NCBI GenBank assembly: GCA_012861695.1
Contig: JAAOOA010000054.1
Location: forward strand, 739,501 to 803,500
Origin: Trematomus loennbergii
Lineage: Eukaryota; Chordata; Actinopteri; Perciformes; Nototheniidae
Reading direction: 5' to 3'
DNA: 64,000 nt
Below are positions 23,889-35,685 of the stretch, piece after piece; the stretch's first letter is position 1; the number at the start of each line of letters is the position of its first letter. The position numbers and the translations under genes are program-made. The notes below the pieces were generated by a model, which worked only from the letters and a program-made list of their open reading frames with translations, was not told where the DNA came from and did no database searches.

Positions 23889-24285
23889 TAAGCTTTTATA
23901 AGACATGAGATAAACAGGGCCAAATAGTGAGCCCACATTTATCTGTACTGCTAAGCCTTATATTGGCTACCTAGTAAAGTGTGAAACACATCACCATCTA
24001 TTGATGAGTCAGAGTCACTAACATTTATAACTACTGAAAGGGTGCGTTGTTTTTAAGTTTAATTCACATGTCCATTTATGAATGAGTTATAACATTCACA
24101 TTGACCTAATACACATTTTTCACATGAAATGCAAAGTAAGATGCAAAAGAGCCAAGCAAAACATTTTATTCACACATGAAGAAAATTAGGACTCAAAGTA
24201 ATGACTGTTTATGACTGATACAAATATTTAAACATAAAAGCTTTTCTCAGAGATAAATGAAAGACTTGGTAAGACATAATGGTAC

Positions 24286-24760
24286 TCAGACTGGAAAGGC
24301 TTTGTGTATATTCTTGAACAAGCGTCCAAGCAGTCCATCAGGGTGAGCAGAGCCAAGCCAAGATGACCATTCAAGAACATTGAGGTGTTCCTCCAACAAA
24401 CTCTCTGTACGGTTTCCTCTCAGTCTACGGACATGTCCTTTGACGGTCGACCAAGCTTTTTCTATATGTTGGGTATGACTGCCGTCTGGGGGTTCACAAA
24501 CTACCTGCTGTGGTTTATGGTGTAGTGGTTGCACCCCATGTTACTCAGCACTCTCCTGTATGCCCTCCACTCATCACTAATAATGCTACTTCCTGACTTA
24601 ACATGCCGTCTAATCAGAGGGACAAGGTGGCATTTTGATCCTTTCTCCACTAGTTTCAACACTAGTCTCCGCCTTTTGTCTTTAACTCCCATCATTCCGA
24701 AGACCCATTTCTTCCTTCTCCAGGTATGCCCAAAGCGTCCACGTGCATACTAACAACAAA
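24286..24760 (-). pseudogene. Merlin (IS1016/IS1595-like) DDE transposase remnant
   Basis: Minus-strand text: YARGRFGHTWRRKKWVFGMM, GVKDKRRRLVLKLVEKGSK, LIRRHVKSGSSIISDEWRAY (second catalytic Asp in ISDEWRAY), NMGCNHYTINHS, then after a frameshift near 24510 QVVCEPPDGSHTQHIEKAWS and TVKGHVRRL. The D..H...IE.W...K arrangement is the signature of Merlin and bacterial IS1016-type transposases. tttgttgttag before the first part looks like a splice acceptor, so an upstream exon is missing or decayed. The N-terminal zinc-binding part was not found. Confidence 0.85.
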
Positions 24761-25069
24761 TAAATCATAACATCATCTTAGTTAACAACAAAATGCACAC
24801 AAATTACAGTAAAGATTGTTGCACATCATGTTTCAAAATGCCATACTTGTTTTATTTGTAATATAAACACATCTTATTGTGAAGTTAATTTCACATACAC
24901 TAGGCTGCTCTTCAACACTACTTTGATGTTAGCTTGTCTACATAATCGATCATAGCAAATTTAAATTAACCTTATCAATGCTTAAAGTGACCTACCTAAT
25001 AAAATATCTCTAACTTACAAGGATGACCTTATTTTACAAGGATGACCTTATTTTACCAACCTCAAACAG

Positions 25070-25965
25070 CAGCGGTTTTCAAAGTGTGTGGCGCGCCTCC
25101 CTGGGGGGGCGCCAGAGAGCTTCAGAGGAGGCGCAGCGTGAGAAAAAAAGAACGAGAAAAAGACGCACACTTTTGGCTGTCTGTGGAGACAGAGTTCCCC
25201 CACCTCGCCAAAAAGGCTGTAAAAGTGCTCATTCCCTTCACCTCCACCCAGGGCGGACTGGCCATCTGTGTGTTCTGGAGAATCACAGAACGGTCGGCTC
25301 GGTTCGCTGACGGCCGGTACCGCCCTTTATTTTTTACGTTTTGAAATGCCCCCCCCGTTGACAGTTCACTAGCGTGCTCTACCAATTTGTGTGGGCTGGG
25401 CTGGGTGAGATTCCAGGGCTGATTTTTAGTCCCAGTCCAACCCTGCCTCCACCTACCTGTGTGAGTGACTTTGATCAAAAGCAAGTACCGGTCAAGGCTG
25501 CAGCCATAGGATGATCTGCGTTTATTCCTGTCTACATTGCATCCCGGCATCATCCGCCTGTGCGCATCAAAGATGCAGACTCATTGTTCCCACTAAAGTA
25601 GGGGTGAGTGTAATAAGGAGGCAAAGTTGACGTTCAGTGTGTTGCCGGGAGCATATAAGGATTTATCCACGATGTTGAAAATGTTAAAAATGTTTAAAAA
25701 ATGTTTAAAACATAAAGATAAAAAGGTTTAAAAAAGTTATTGTTTCATGTTTTAAGGAGGTGACGCTACTCAGCCAATCAAATCGGTGCAGTCAGTGAGT
25801 CAGCACGATAGATTCAAACACACACACAGAGACGAGACAAGAAGAGAGAAACAACAGTGAGTAATTTCAAATGGCGTGCTCAAAAAAGAGAAAGGTAGAC
25901 AGTGAAAACAGAGCATTTAATTACATTTTCTCTGACTGGACCTCTTTGAAATGCAATTGAATACC
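25070..25965 (+). mobile_element. Internally deleted hAT element with transposase N-terminus
   Basis: A hAT-like end (cagcggttttcaaagtgtg followed by gcgcgcc) begins at 25070. At 25871 an ATG opens MACSKKRKVDSENRAFNYIF and SDWTSLKCN followed by a stop. The M.SSKKRKVDSENR.F start is that of ZBED/GTF2IRD2-type hAT transposases in fish; the rest is lost. It lies in the right half of the Merlin element. The downstream end was not located. Confidence 0.65.
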
Positions 25966-26424
25966 CTTGTATTATAGCAACAACAACAATTACACTTTAC
26001 AAGGCTCCCTTTTGGCAGTTATAAATGTTAGTAACTCATAAATAAATTGTCATAAAGAGATGCCAAGAAACATCAAGATGGAAGGGGGGGAATCAACTCA
26101 GTGAACAACAGATACCAAGGATGCTGGCTGATGAAGAAGACGAAGTAAGCTAGGTAGCCAATATAAGGCTTAGTCATCTTGCCAAATAGTGAGCCTGGGT
26201 TGATGTATGAAAACTATGTTATAACTGGTTTATAAATGGTTCTTAATGATTAATAAAGTGTTTACAACCTAATTAATAAACTAATTATAAACCCTTTATG
26301 AATCCTTTATAAGGGTAGTCTTATTGTAAAGTGGTACCGAAAAGTGTATATATACACTAGAATTGTTCTTTAACTACAACAGCACAACAATATTACTCTC
26401 CATTCGTCTTCTCTGTTTGTTTAG

Positions 26425-27103
<679 letters not shown>

Positions 27104-28392
27104 CAGTGTTTCCCCTAGGTTTACTGCCTTGGCGGGGGGGTGCCCGGAAAAAAATATTTGAATTTTTTTTTATCCTCTGGAGCACAGAGGAGCTGTGGAT
27201 TATTGTTATTGTTATCGTACAGTAACAAAGTATTTGTATTTGTACATTAAAAAGTAATAAAGTACTATAGTAGTAGTAGTATTACTTTTATTCAAACTGT
27301 ATTCCCTTCTTATCATGTAGCCTACACTTCTTCCTTTCATTGATACATTTAAATCACCTGACTACAGGATATAACATACCTGCTGCAACCCTGTGCTGCT
27401 GCTGCTTCTCTACCTCATCCTCTATGAGGCTCCACCTCATCTGATCTCTGATATGAAAGCAATCGTGTTATGATCATATTGAGCTATTGGTGTGAGTCTA
27501 ACATTAAACAAGCAGTCTGCTTGTCATACATTGCTGACGATACATTTTAAGAGGCAATTTGTTGAGTCACTGCCGCTAACATCAAGCTAGCAAATCCTGC
27601 ATTAGCCTCACATCAACAGGTGTAGACAGAACATCCAATTATCCTGAGCTAATTTACTGAATAAACTAACTCGCATCTCCTGTCTTTTTTTTCACCCAAC
27701 TCATTAGACTATTCTTCTGCTGGCGTTTCATTGTTGTTTTCTGTCAAATTCAATACTGTAGTTCAAAACCGCGGTACCTGCTCACCATCTGTGAGCTATT
27801 TTTAGAATGCGCACGCTACGTTCGTTGTCGTGTTCGCGCGCGTCCACCTGGGCAGGCTGTGTGTGTCCTTCTCCTCCGTGACGATAACGGCTTGAGGTTA
27901 AAAAATAATAATAAACGAATTTGAAACTGGGGGACACACAAACGGGCAGACAGCAGAGCTCGGGCCAATAATGCAGATTTGTTTGACTTTTTTACACTTT
28001 GTTGTTCTCCTCCTTTCCTCTTGTCTCTGATTGTGAGTGTGTGCATTCGTGTGTGTGTGTGCGTGTGTGTGTGTGTGGGGGGGGAGCGGAGCAGAGCCCC
28101 GCCCTTCAGAAACAGAGCGGAGTCTCCCTCCGCTCTGTTTCTGAAGGGCGGGGCTCTGCTCTATGTGAATACGCAAAGCAGTGGACACTGAAACATGCAC
28201 ATACATTGGATAAATAACATAGGCGTTTAGTTTATTTAATAAAAGAGCACATGTTCAATGTGAAAAGTGACCGTAAATAGATTACTTACTTGCAATTTGG
28301 TGCTATATATATATTTTTTTTTAATAAAAAAAAATTAAAAAACAAAAAAAACACCTTGAATTTCAGGCGAGACAATGGTAGGGGAAACACAG
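27104..28392. mobile_element. hAT-like element with 34-bp perfect palindrome
   Basis: Ends cagtgtttcccctaggttta and taggggaaacacag are inverted repeats (core TGTTTCCCCTA). A clean 8-bp target copy is not visible. The segment at 27850-27945 (ctccgtgacgataacggctt) recurs at 53950-54025 in another hAT element. It contains a GT run at 28049-28076 and the inverted repeat at 28089-28161. Confidence 0.65.
28089..28161. repeat. Perfect 34-bp inverted repeat with 5-nt loop
   Basis: Left arm 28089-28122 (gagcagagccccgccctt...) is the exact complement of 28128-28161, with loop tctcc. GC-rich, it would form a very stable hairpin. It causes mirror-image ORFs on both strands. Confidence 0.9.
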
Positions 28393-28750
28393 ACTTGGGA
28401 CCCCAAAACAGAGACTGACACAAATAAAGTTTCAATGTGTTTAATAAAGAAAGCTAGTCCAAGGCAGATACTGAAGACAGGGAGCTGGCTGGCTGCAGAA
28501 AGGTCCAAAAACAAAGCAGAGGGAAAACGTCCCAGGCAAAAACTCAAAAGTTGCTCAAAAACTGCAAAGTGAACACAACTAGACTCAAGGCTGCAGAAAG
28601 GCACTCTGGATCGTCGAACAGCATTTAATTATCTGGCAGAGTAGTGAGGTGAGGGCCAGGCTCTTAAAGAGCAGGTTGATTAGGTGAGTGGGAACAGGTG
28701 TGCCTCATCTGCAGCCAGGAGAATACCAGCCACGCCCCCTGTCACACACC
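28393..28750 (-). mobile_element. LTR-like sequence (possible solo LTR)
   Basis: Read on the minus strand it begins TGTGACAGGGGGCGTGGCTG, contains CACCTGTTCCCACTCACC, and later TTTATTAAACACATTG, which could serve as a poly(A) signal near the end. The start and layout resemble fish Ty3/gypsy LTRs. No internal retroviral-like domain or second LTR is present and the end is uncertain. Confidence 0.35.
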
Positions 28751-29532
28751 AGCCCTGCAGAGAAGGAGAGACAGAGTAGTGAGGGGTAAATGGAGCAAAC
28801 AACAGGAAACAACACAACAACAAAAAACTGAAGTTACCTACTGTAACTCCAGCTTCTATGAGTATTGGCGTAGCCCTCTAAGGCTATCGCTATTGGGTAA
28901 TCCCCCTGCGCACCCGCGCACCACTGAAACACTTGTAGTCCACGCCCGCCCGCAAGGTGAGCCCCACCCTCGGGCTCCCTTCCGGTATGAATAGGAAGGA
29001 GACCCGACAATCTGCTCCCACACAAAACAACTTTTCTTCAGCTATTCGTGGAGCCAGTGGGGCCCAGAACTTAGAGGGCTACGCCTATACTCATAGAAGC
29101 TGGAGTTACAGTAGGTAACTTCAGTTCTATTTCGTATATGGCTTCGCCCTCTAAGGCTATCGCTATTGGGTTAAGGGCGAAGCAAGATGTAGTCTGCGCC
29201 CCACTGGGTCCCCCCGGTACAAGAAGCACAGACACACCTGCTCAGATAATAACCCATGCCCTTTGCGCCATGCGAATGGCGCATCACCGTCCCTGGAATA
29301 TAGCATAACATGAATATTTACCATGAGGGGACGAAGGCTGGGAATAATACATACCTGCCGCTGTGAGAAAGTAGAGACGAAGGTCACACTTTGCCCAGTG
29401 ACAGAAAGGAGGGGAATAGCAGCTCTCTGCGTGCAGACAGGCAGGAGAGCGCACAGCTGGGTCCCCAACATCACTCACTCTGACAAGACATTCCGTACGA
29501 AATGTGTCAGGGGAAAAAGGGGGACGTCCCTC

Positions 29533-30700
29533 TCATAAAGGGAAAACAGGCCACTCTCCATGTGCCGAGGCAGGAGAGAGGCGCACAGCTGGATCCCTGA
29601 CGTCACTCACTCTGACAGGACACTCAGCACAGGGTGTATCAGAGAGGAATGGGAGACATCCCTCAAATACAATTGAATAAATGAACAGGGAGAAGACCAA
29701 GATGCAGCAGTGCAAATGTCTTCCACTGACATCCTCCGTGCAAAGCGTGGAGGAGGAAATTCCTCTGGTGGAGTGCGCATTGATCTTCTCTGGGGGATCC
29801 ACCCCAGAGGAGACATATGCCTGTGACACAGCCTCACACAGCCAGTGTGACAGCCGCTGTGCAGACAGAGGCTGCCCGATCGAGCGCTCTCTGTAATGCA
29901 CAAACAGGCGCTGAGAACGGCGCAAGGCAGCCGTGCGCACACATAGCAGGACAGCGTGCGCACAGGACAGAGGAGATGAGACGTGGCTTCTTCCTCCGAC
30001 CTGTGAGGAGGGGGAAAGAAGCCATCCAGGGTGATCACTCTTGACCTAAAAGAGCTTGTGATGACCTTTGGCATAAAAGCCGGGTTAGGGCGTAAAACAG
30101 CTGAACTGCCATCTCCTTGGATCCGGAGGCATGACGGAGCCACAGAGAGAGCAGACAAATCACTCACCCTTTTTGCTGATGTTAGAGCCAAAAGTAGTAC
30201 TACTTTGGCTGATAACAGCTTAAGGGGAACCTGATCTAAAGGTTCAAATGGGGCTTTGCTTAGTGCGCGTAACACCAAAGCCAAATCCCACTGAGGCGCC
30301 AGTGCGCGTGACACAGGTCTGAGTCTCCGTACTCCTCGCAGAAAACGTTTCGTCAGGGGGTGACTAAACACCGTCCCGACCCCGAAACCCACATGACAAG
30401 ATGATATGGCAGCAGCATACACCTTGATTGTGTTGAAAGCCAAATTCCTGTCCAACAACAGCTGGAGGAATGACAGCACGTGAGGCAGGGGGCACGTAAT
30501 GGGGTCCAGGCTTTTTTCTACACACCAATGCTGGAAAGCTGTCCACTTGGCTGTGTAGGACGCTCTGGTAGACGCGGCCCTGGCTCCCTGAATGGTCCGT
30601 ACAACATCTTGAGAGAGGCCCAGCCCCTCTAAGTGTTCCCGTTCAGGGGCCATGCCCATAAGTGCTGGCCTATCACAGGGTGACTGTTGATCGCTCCCTC
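29533..30700 (-). pseudogene. DIRS tyrosine recombinase, frameshifted
   Basis: The N-terminal SAM-like part is ASTRASYTAKWTAFQHWCVE; the catalytic domain has ALTSAKRVSDLSALSV (first Arg), then in another frame INAHSTRGISSS (His-x-x-Arg), and back in the first frame SWSSPCSFIQLYLRD with the probable nucleophile Tyr. The enzyme would insert the circular cDNA without target duplication. Splitting of the catalytic residues between frames shows it is inactive. Confidence 0.82.
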
Positions 30701-31470
30701 CACCTGCGAGAGAGCGTCCCCGCGCCACGGAATTTCCCACGGTCTGCCTGACAGCGTACGCTGTAGGCATGGAAACCAGGAAGCGCCCGTGCGCTCCGGG
30801 GCAATTAGGATCACTGACAGTCGCTCCTCCTGCACTCGGTCCAGGAACCGAGGGATCAGCGGGACTGGTGGGAAAGCGTACAACAGGCCCCTGGGCCATG
30901 GTCGATGTGCGAACGCGTCCACCCCCAGGGGGGGGTGGTCCTGCGCTTTCAGGGAGAACCAGAGGGCGCATTGCGCGTTCCCGCGTGCGGCGAACAGATC
31001 CACCTCTGCTCTCCCGAACCGGCTCCATACCTGGGAGACCAGCTCGGGATGGAGGCTCCAGTCCCCCTGGCGAGGACCTCCTCTGGACATGAGGTCTGCC
31101 CCTTTGTTCAGTTCGCCGGGAACATACATTGCTCTGATGGAGAGCAAGTGTGCGCGCGCCCAGATCAACAGCGGCCTGGCTGTGTTCAGAAGCTGCGCTG
31201 AGCGTACTCCGCCCTGGCGATTGATGTAGGCTGCCGCGGCTTTGTTGTCTGTGCGAATCAACACATGCTGATTCCGCAGCAACGGGGCAAAATACTGGAT
31301 TACTCTCCGTACGGAGAGCAATTCCAGCACGTTTATGTGGAGGGACATGTGAGCCGGCCACTGTCCCCCCACTGCCTGCGACATACACGTTCCTCCCCAC
31401 CCTGAGAGAGATGCGTCTGTGAACACCGAGATGTGTGACGTAACTCTGCCCAGGGGCACACCCACAGGAC
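30629..31470 (-). pseudogene. DIRS RNase H domain and following region
   Basis: After a frameshift from the RT: ISVFTDASLSGWGGTCMSQA (first acidic residue in FTDAS), LHINVLELLSVRRVIQYF (catalytic Glu), VLIRTDNKAAAAYINRQGGV (third Asp), and YVPGELNKGADLMSRGG. These are the RNase H signature blocks found in DIRS and Ty3-type elements. The frame ends near 30629; the YR frame overlaps its end, an overlap that is normal for DIRS. Confidence 0.85.
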
Positions 31471-32316
31471 GTGGGGACTTTTCCAATAGGTTAAGTCTGA
31501 ACCCACGGAAGGAGGGATGGCCACCATGCGCCTCTTCTGTCGCACGGGGTCGATGCACAGGCGAATAAACCACCTCTGGAGTCTCCTCATGTGAAGGAGA
31601 CCCAGGGGAATCACCACGTGACCAGCTGCCATCATGCCAAGCAGCTGCATCACGGAGAGGGCTGTCACCACGCTGCGAGGTGTGACGCGTCGGAGAAGAG
31701 CTGTCAGTGCCTCCACTCTCTGCTGTGAGAGTCGCGCTCTCATGCGGGCTGAGTTCAATTCCACACCCAGGTAAATAATACTCTGGGAGGGAAGAGGGCA
31801 GCTCTTCTTCCAGTTTATTATGAAACCCAGCTTTGACAGATGTGATACGAGCTGTACCGTCTGTAAAGCAACTTCCTCTCTGGAGCGAGCCAGCAATAGC
31901 AGGTCGTCCAGGTAAAACAGCACTCTCATCCCTCCTCTGTGTAGCGGCTGCAGCGCCGTCTCTACACACTTCGAAAAAGTGCGAGGAGCCAGAGAATATC
32001 CGAACGGCAGACGGTTGTACTGGTACGATATTCCCTGGAATGAGAAACGCAGGTATTTCCTGTGTTTTGGGATGATGGCTACGTGGAAGTATGCATCCTT
32101 CAGGTCTATCGATGTGAACCAGTCTCCCTGGTGAACACACTCCAGCACCTGTCTGATCGTCAGCATGTGAAAAGGCCTTTTCATTATTACCTTGTTGAAA
32201 ACTGACAGATCGAGGATGGGTCTCATTCCCCCTGTCTTTTTCGGGACAAGAAAATAGCGGGAGTAATACCCCTGATTTTCTTCCCCTTGAGGAACCCTGG
32301 AAATAGCCTCTTTCAA
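31333..32316 (-). pseudogene. DIRS reverse transcriptase
   Basis: Minus-strand RT blocks: GYYSRYFLVPKKTGGMRPIL, DLSVFNKVIMKRPF, DWFTSIDLKDAYFHV (first Asp), YQYNRLPFGYSLAPRTFSK, VLFYLDDLLLLA with the YLDD catalytic core, and IIYLGVELN. The blocks are nearly complete and continuous over about 280 residues. A frameshift near 31470 moves the following RNase H into another frame. Confidence 0.88.
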
Positions 32317-33107
32317 CAGGAGTTCCCGCAGCTCTGCCTGGAGCGCAAGACACTGTTCCTGGGATGACAGGAGTGTTTCCTGTATCCCATTGAACTGTGG
32401 GGGGGGAGCGGCCCCTGCCGCCGCCGACGGGCGCTGACGCCGCGGCTGCGGTTGCTGTGAATGTCTCTCCGCCTGCCGCTGTGGCCGGGTTGGACGCTGC
32501 GGCTGCTGCGGCTGCTGCGGGCGTTGGTGCCGCTGTGCAGCTGACGTGCTGGCGGATGTCGTCTGCCTGTTCTGCAGCCGCCTTCATGGACTCCACCATG
32601 GCGTGGAACTGGGGTCCGAACAGCCCGTCTGGGCTGATTGGAGCGTCCAGTAGCACCTTCCTGGCCGTCTCTGTAACAGACGCCTGCTGCAGCCAGAGGT
32701 GGCGCTGGATCTGCGTCACCCACGTGGCGATCCTTGCCTGGGAGACAGCGACGGACGCGCACAGTGTGACCTCTGCAGGCGGCCGCCTTGCATATGATCC
32801 CCGGCAGTTCCCCCAAGATGCCACCTATCGCCGGCAGCGCCGTGGTGACGAAGAAGGGGACCGCGTGCCCGTCCGGGGGAGAGAGGGAGGGGAGAACCAT
32901 ACGGTGAACCGTGGAGGGAGGCGGGGTAGGAGTCGTCCGACTCCTGCCCGGCACTCGGCTCCAGGGACATGAGGCTGCCGTCCACGGGCTCGAAAACCTG
33001 GACGGGCCAATCGTCCTCCTCGGCCACAGCAGCGAGAGCGTCCGCTCTACGCTTCCTGAGCCAGAGCGCGTATGTTTTGGATTGGGCCAACCGGCTAACT
33101 CAAACAT
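32316..33107 (-). pseudogene. DIRS gag-like region, frameshifted
   Basis: Two overlapping minus frames. One begins MFELAGWPNPKHTRSGSGSV at 33107; the other begins MAQSKTYALWLRKRRADAL at 33090 and has acidic text (AEEDDWPVQVFEPVDG), typical of the N-terminal ORF of fish DIRS elements. The later Ala/Pro-rich part includes RIATWVTQIQRHLWLQQASV and GLFGPQFHAMVESMK in a third frame (32824 down). Frame changes every 100-200 bp indicate decay. Confidence 0.6.
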
Positions 33108-33160
33108 ATCCAGGTTAGGAAAATCCGGCTTCGTAGTACAGGCCTCTGGACAAAGACGTT

Positions 33161-34870
33161 AGTATATTTGTCCCTCATTGCATTCATTTTTGTGTCTTCA
33201 ATGTCGTCAAAGATATGTTTAAGGTTGTCTATTTTCATGAGTAACTGTAGATAATGCTTTCTAGAATGAAAACTAGTGAACATTTTGAGTATTAGCAAAT
33301 AATTATCTTCATATGGCTAGTTAAAAGAAGCCAGCTATATATTTTTACATTTAAGCTTTATCATCAATATTGAGATGTATTTTCAAGACACATGACTGCA
33401 GTTCTCCTTGATCTCAGACTCAGGCTTCTGAAAAGAAACAAACACTCACAAAACATTTCTTCTTTACACATTCACTCCTTCCTCTTCCGTTTAATTCCGT
33501 GTTTTAATGTATTTCTTTAGTGGTTTTAATGTTTTTGCACAATTGAATACTACACAAACATAACAGATAAAAGACAAAGAGTGCAGGAAAAGGCAAAAAA
33601 CCCATTGGGCTTATTGAACGACTATACCTAAATAATGTTAAAAATCACCATTTTACATAAAACTCAAGATCAATATATCAACAATGCTGAAATTCAATAA
33701 AACTGGTAAACTTAAGAACAACATATACTATACTTAAAATGTTTAAAAAATAACGCTATGAAAACCAGACATCTTACAGTGGTCAAATTATAATTTAATG
33801 TATTTTTTAAAGCAATGCAGCAAGGTAGATTAATAGTGTTCCACAAGGCTTACTCCCACCCTTCACGCTTTTAATATTTAGTATAGATATTATAACTGAC
33901 AGCCCTCACAACAGCATCTGTATTGAGCGCTTCCCCTGATGGAACTGGATCATCATGAACAGACAGACTGTCCCAGCACACAATGGTAGAATAGCCAAGT
34001 ACCCTTATGTTGAAACTGTGTTGATTATGTTGATATTATAGGACATTACCACATTTGAATTATTCTCGGCTCTATGCGCACCATGTCTATATTCAATTAT
34101 TTATCTTTACAGGTGGAACGTGTAGTTTTGAGTTAACAGTCATTAGATTATTTTAAAAATGACTTCCCTATCTTACGTTATGCTCGGTTTGCTCTGCTGA
34201 AGGTTCAGCTTTGCAGACAATTACAAGTCCTTGCTTTTACAAAAATATTGTGATGAAATTGCGGTAGACACTTGCCATTAGGGTCAATTTACACACAGGG
34301 CATATTTGTGTGTAGTACTGTATTTATATTGCGAGCACTATCTGTTCCTACAGTGGTGACTCAGTCTGCTATCTCTGTGAAACTTCAGGAAATTGGAGCA
34401 TTGTTCGGCTCTCCTCTGTTTTCAGCACAGCTAAAGAACAGGTGCAGAACATTATTCATCAGGTGTGGTTCTGCAGCAGGTAGTGGAGGTTCTTACTGAT
34501 GTCCAGAGCTCTCCATTCAGTGTATTACACTGTGCACTGCATGCAACTCATGGTAAACATCCTCGATGGTATTATGGGAGGAAGTTGGGTCAAACTTGGT
34601 AATGTTAAAATTTGCGTTGCATTTTTTACGTGTTAAGGTTTCCAAATTAATGGCTAGCATTATGTGCTAACATTGACAACGCCTATATTCATCCATATAT
34701 AAAATCACACAAAAAGGTTTGAAGAAGTTTCTAGATTGTACATTTCACTTCCCCTCAGTATAAAACATATAACTCAATACCATAATAACCTAAATTAGTC
34801 CAGTGGTTAAAAATCGGAGGTAGAATACTGTTCCCCTCGGCTGGAGATGGTGGCCATCTTAGAGGATGGT
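33161..34870 (+). other. Intron 7 stretch, nothing recognised
   Basis: AT-rich intron without recognisable repeat ends or protein similarity. Confidence 0.5.
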
Positions 34871-35511
34871 TGTCACATCCTGGCCCTGGCTAATGGCTCA
34901 CTCTCTCTCCTGATGTGTTTCCCTCCCTGTTGATCACCTGCCTGGCCTCAATGAGTTTCAGCTGTCCCTGTCCCCCCCCTGCGTATATAATCTGTGCCGT
35001 TGCCTGGTCAGTGCCAGTTTGTCGTGTCTGTTGAACAGGAAGCTTTCCAACGGAATCCCTATAGTGTAACTGTAAGGCATAGTTGTAGCAGTTTGCTGTT
35101 TTTTCCACCAACTTAGTTGATTGTTTTTTTCGTTGCTTCAACAGTCTTTCTCTTTGTACTAATACTGTACGAAGAGGAAAAAGCATGTGAGCCTTTTGCC
35201 CTCCCTCTGTGGCTACCTTGTCCTCTCTGCTTACTGTCCTCTTCAGTGAAGGTGTCAGATGGCTTTACAGTTACGGGGAGGTGGAAGGTCACTGATGCTG
35301 TCTGGCAGAGGTATGCGGGGGTTATGTCATTGTTTAAAGGCCACGATCTGAGCCTCAGAGCAGGCAGGAGAGCAGAGACATGCAGCAGAACCCCAGGGGG
35401 TCAGGCCCCTCCCTCAGCTCTGATCCCATCAGCGTGGGCAGGCTGGGAGAAGAAGCGGTGTGATCAAAGTTGAACCCACAACCTTCTATTGTGAAAACTC
35501 ACCAACACGTT
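34871..35511. other. Unclassified stretch, possible LTR fragment
   Basis: The start tgtcacatcctggccctgg with a TATA-like gcgtatataatctgtgcc about 110 bp later recalls fish LTR promoters, but no second edge or poly(A) signal is convincing. The ORFs at 34890-35186 and 35117-35473 have no recognisable motifs. Confidence 0.25.
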
Positions 35512-35685
35512 AGCTATGATCACTTTTTTTTACACTTATGTTTTATTGAGTTTTCACAACAATAATAACAGAACAACAAAACATAATACACACAAATCAG
35601 TTGTAAAATAAAGCACAATAAATACTAGTTGTCTGAAGACCTTCAATATTCACACATACCGTACAGGATTGAATTAGTCATTCAC

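Larger units (their letters stand above)
22630..26338 (-). mobile_element. Merlin-type DNA transposon with 8-bp target duplication
   Basis: Inverted ends ggtaccactttacaataaga and its complement at 26319-26338 are extended by over 60 bp of similarity (ctacccttataaaggg...). GAAAAGTG at 22622-22629 and 26339-26346 is an exact 8-bp target copy, as expected for Merlin. The minus-strand transposase remnant at 24286-24760 confirms the class. A piggyBac-like MITE (22723-23888) and a hAT fragment (about 25070-25965) are nested inside. A direct duplication of aaggatgaccttattttac lies at 25018-25056. The right end is 79 bp before exon 7. Confidence 0.88.
28831..33160 (-). mobile_element. DIRS-type tyrosine-recombinase retrotransposon, decayed and 5'-truncated
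   Basis: Minus-strand order from 33107 downwards: gag-like region, reverse transcriptase, RNase H, tyrosine recombinase. This order, with a YR in place of integrase, defines DIRS. At the 3' end 28831-28881 and 29069-29123 are inverted copies (aagttacctactgtaactcc...), probably the terminal repeat and the internal complementary region used to form a circular intermediate. No matching repeat was found right of 33110, so the 5' end is missing. Several frameshifts show it is dead. Confidence 0.88.

Noticed and set aside
32397..32972. 191-codon plus-strand Ala/Pro-rich ORF
   Set aside because: It is the antisense shadow of the GC-rich DIRS gag region.
34871..35200. Confident solo LTR call
   Set aside because: Only a TG-type start and a TATA-like box are visible; no partner end, poly(A) signal or target copy could be confirmed.
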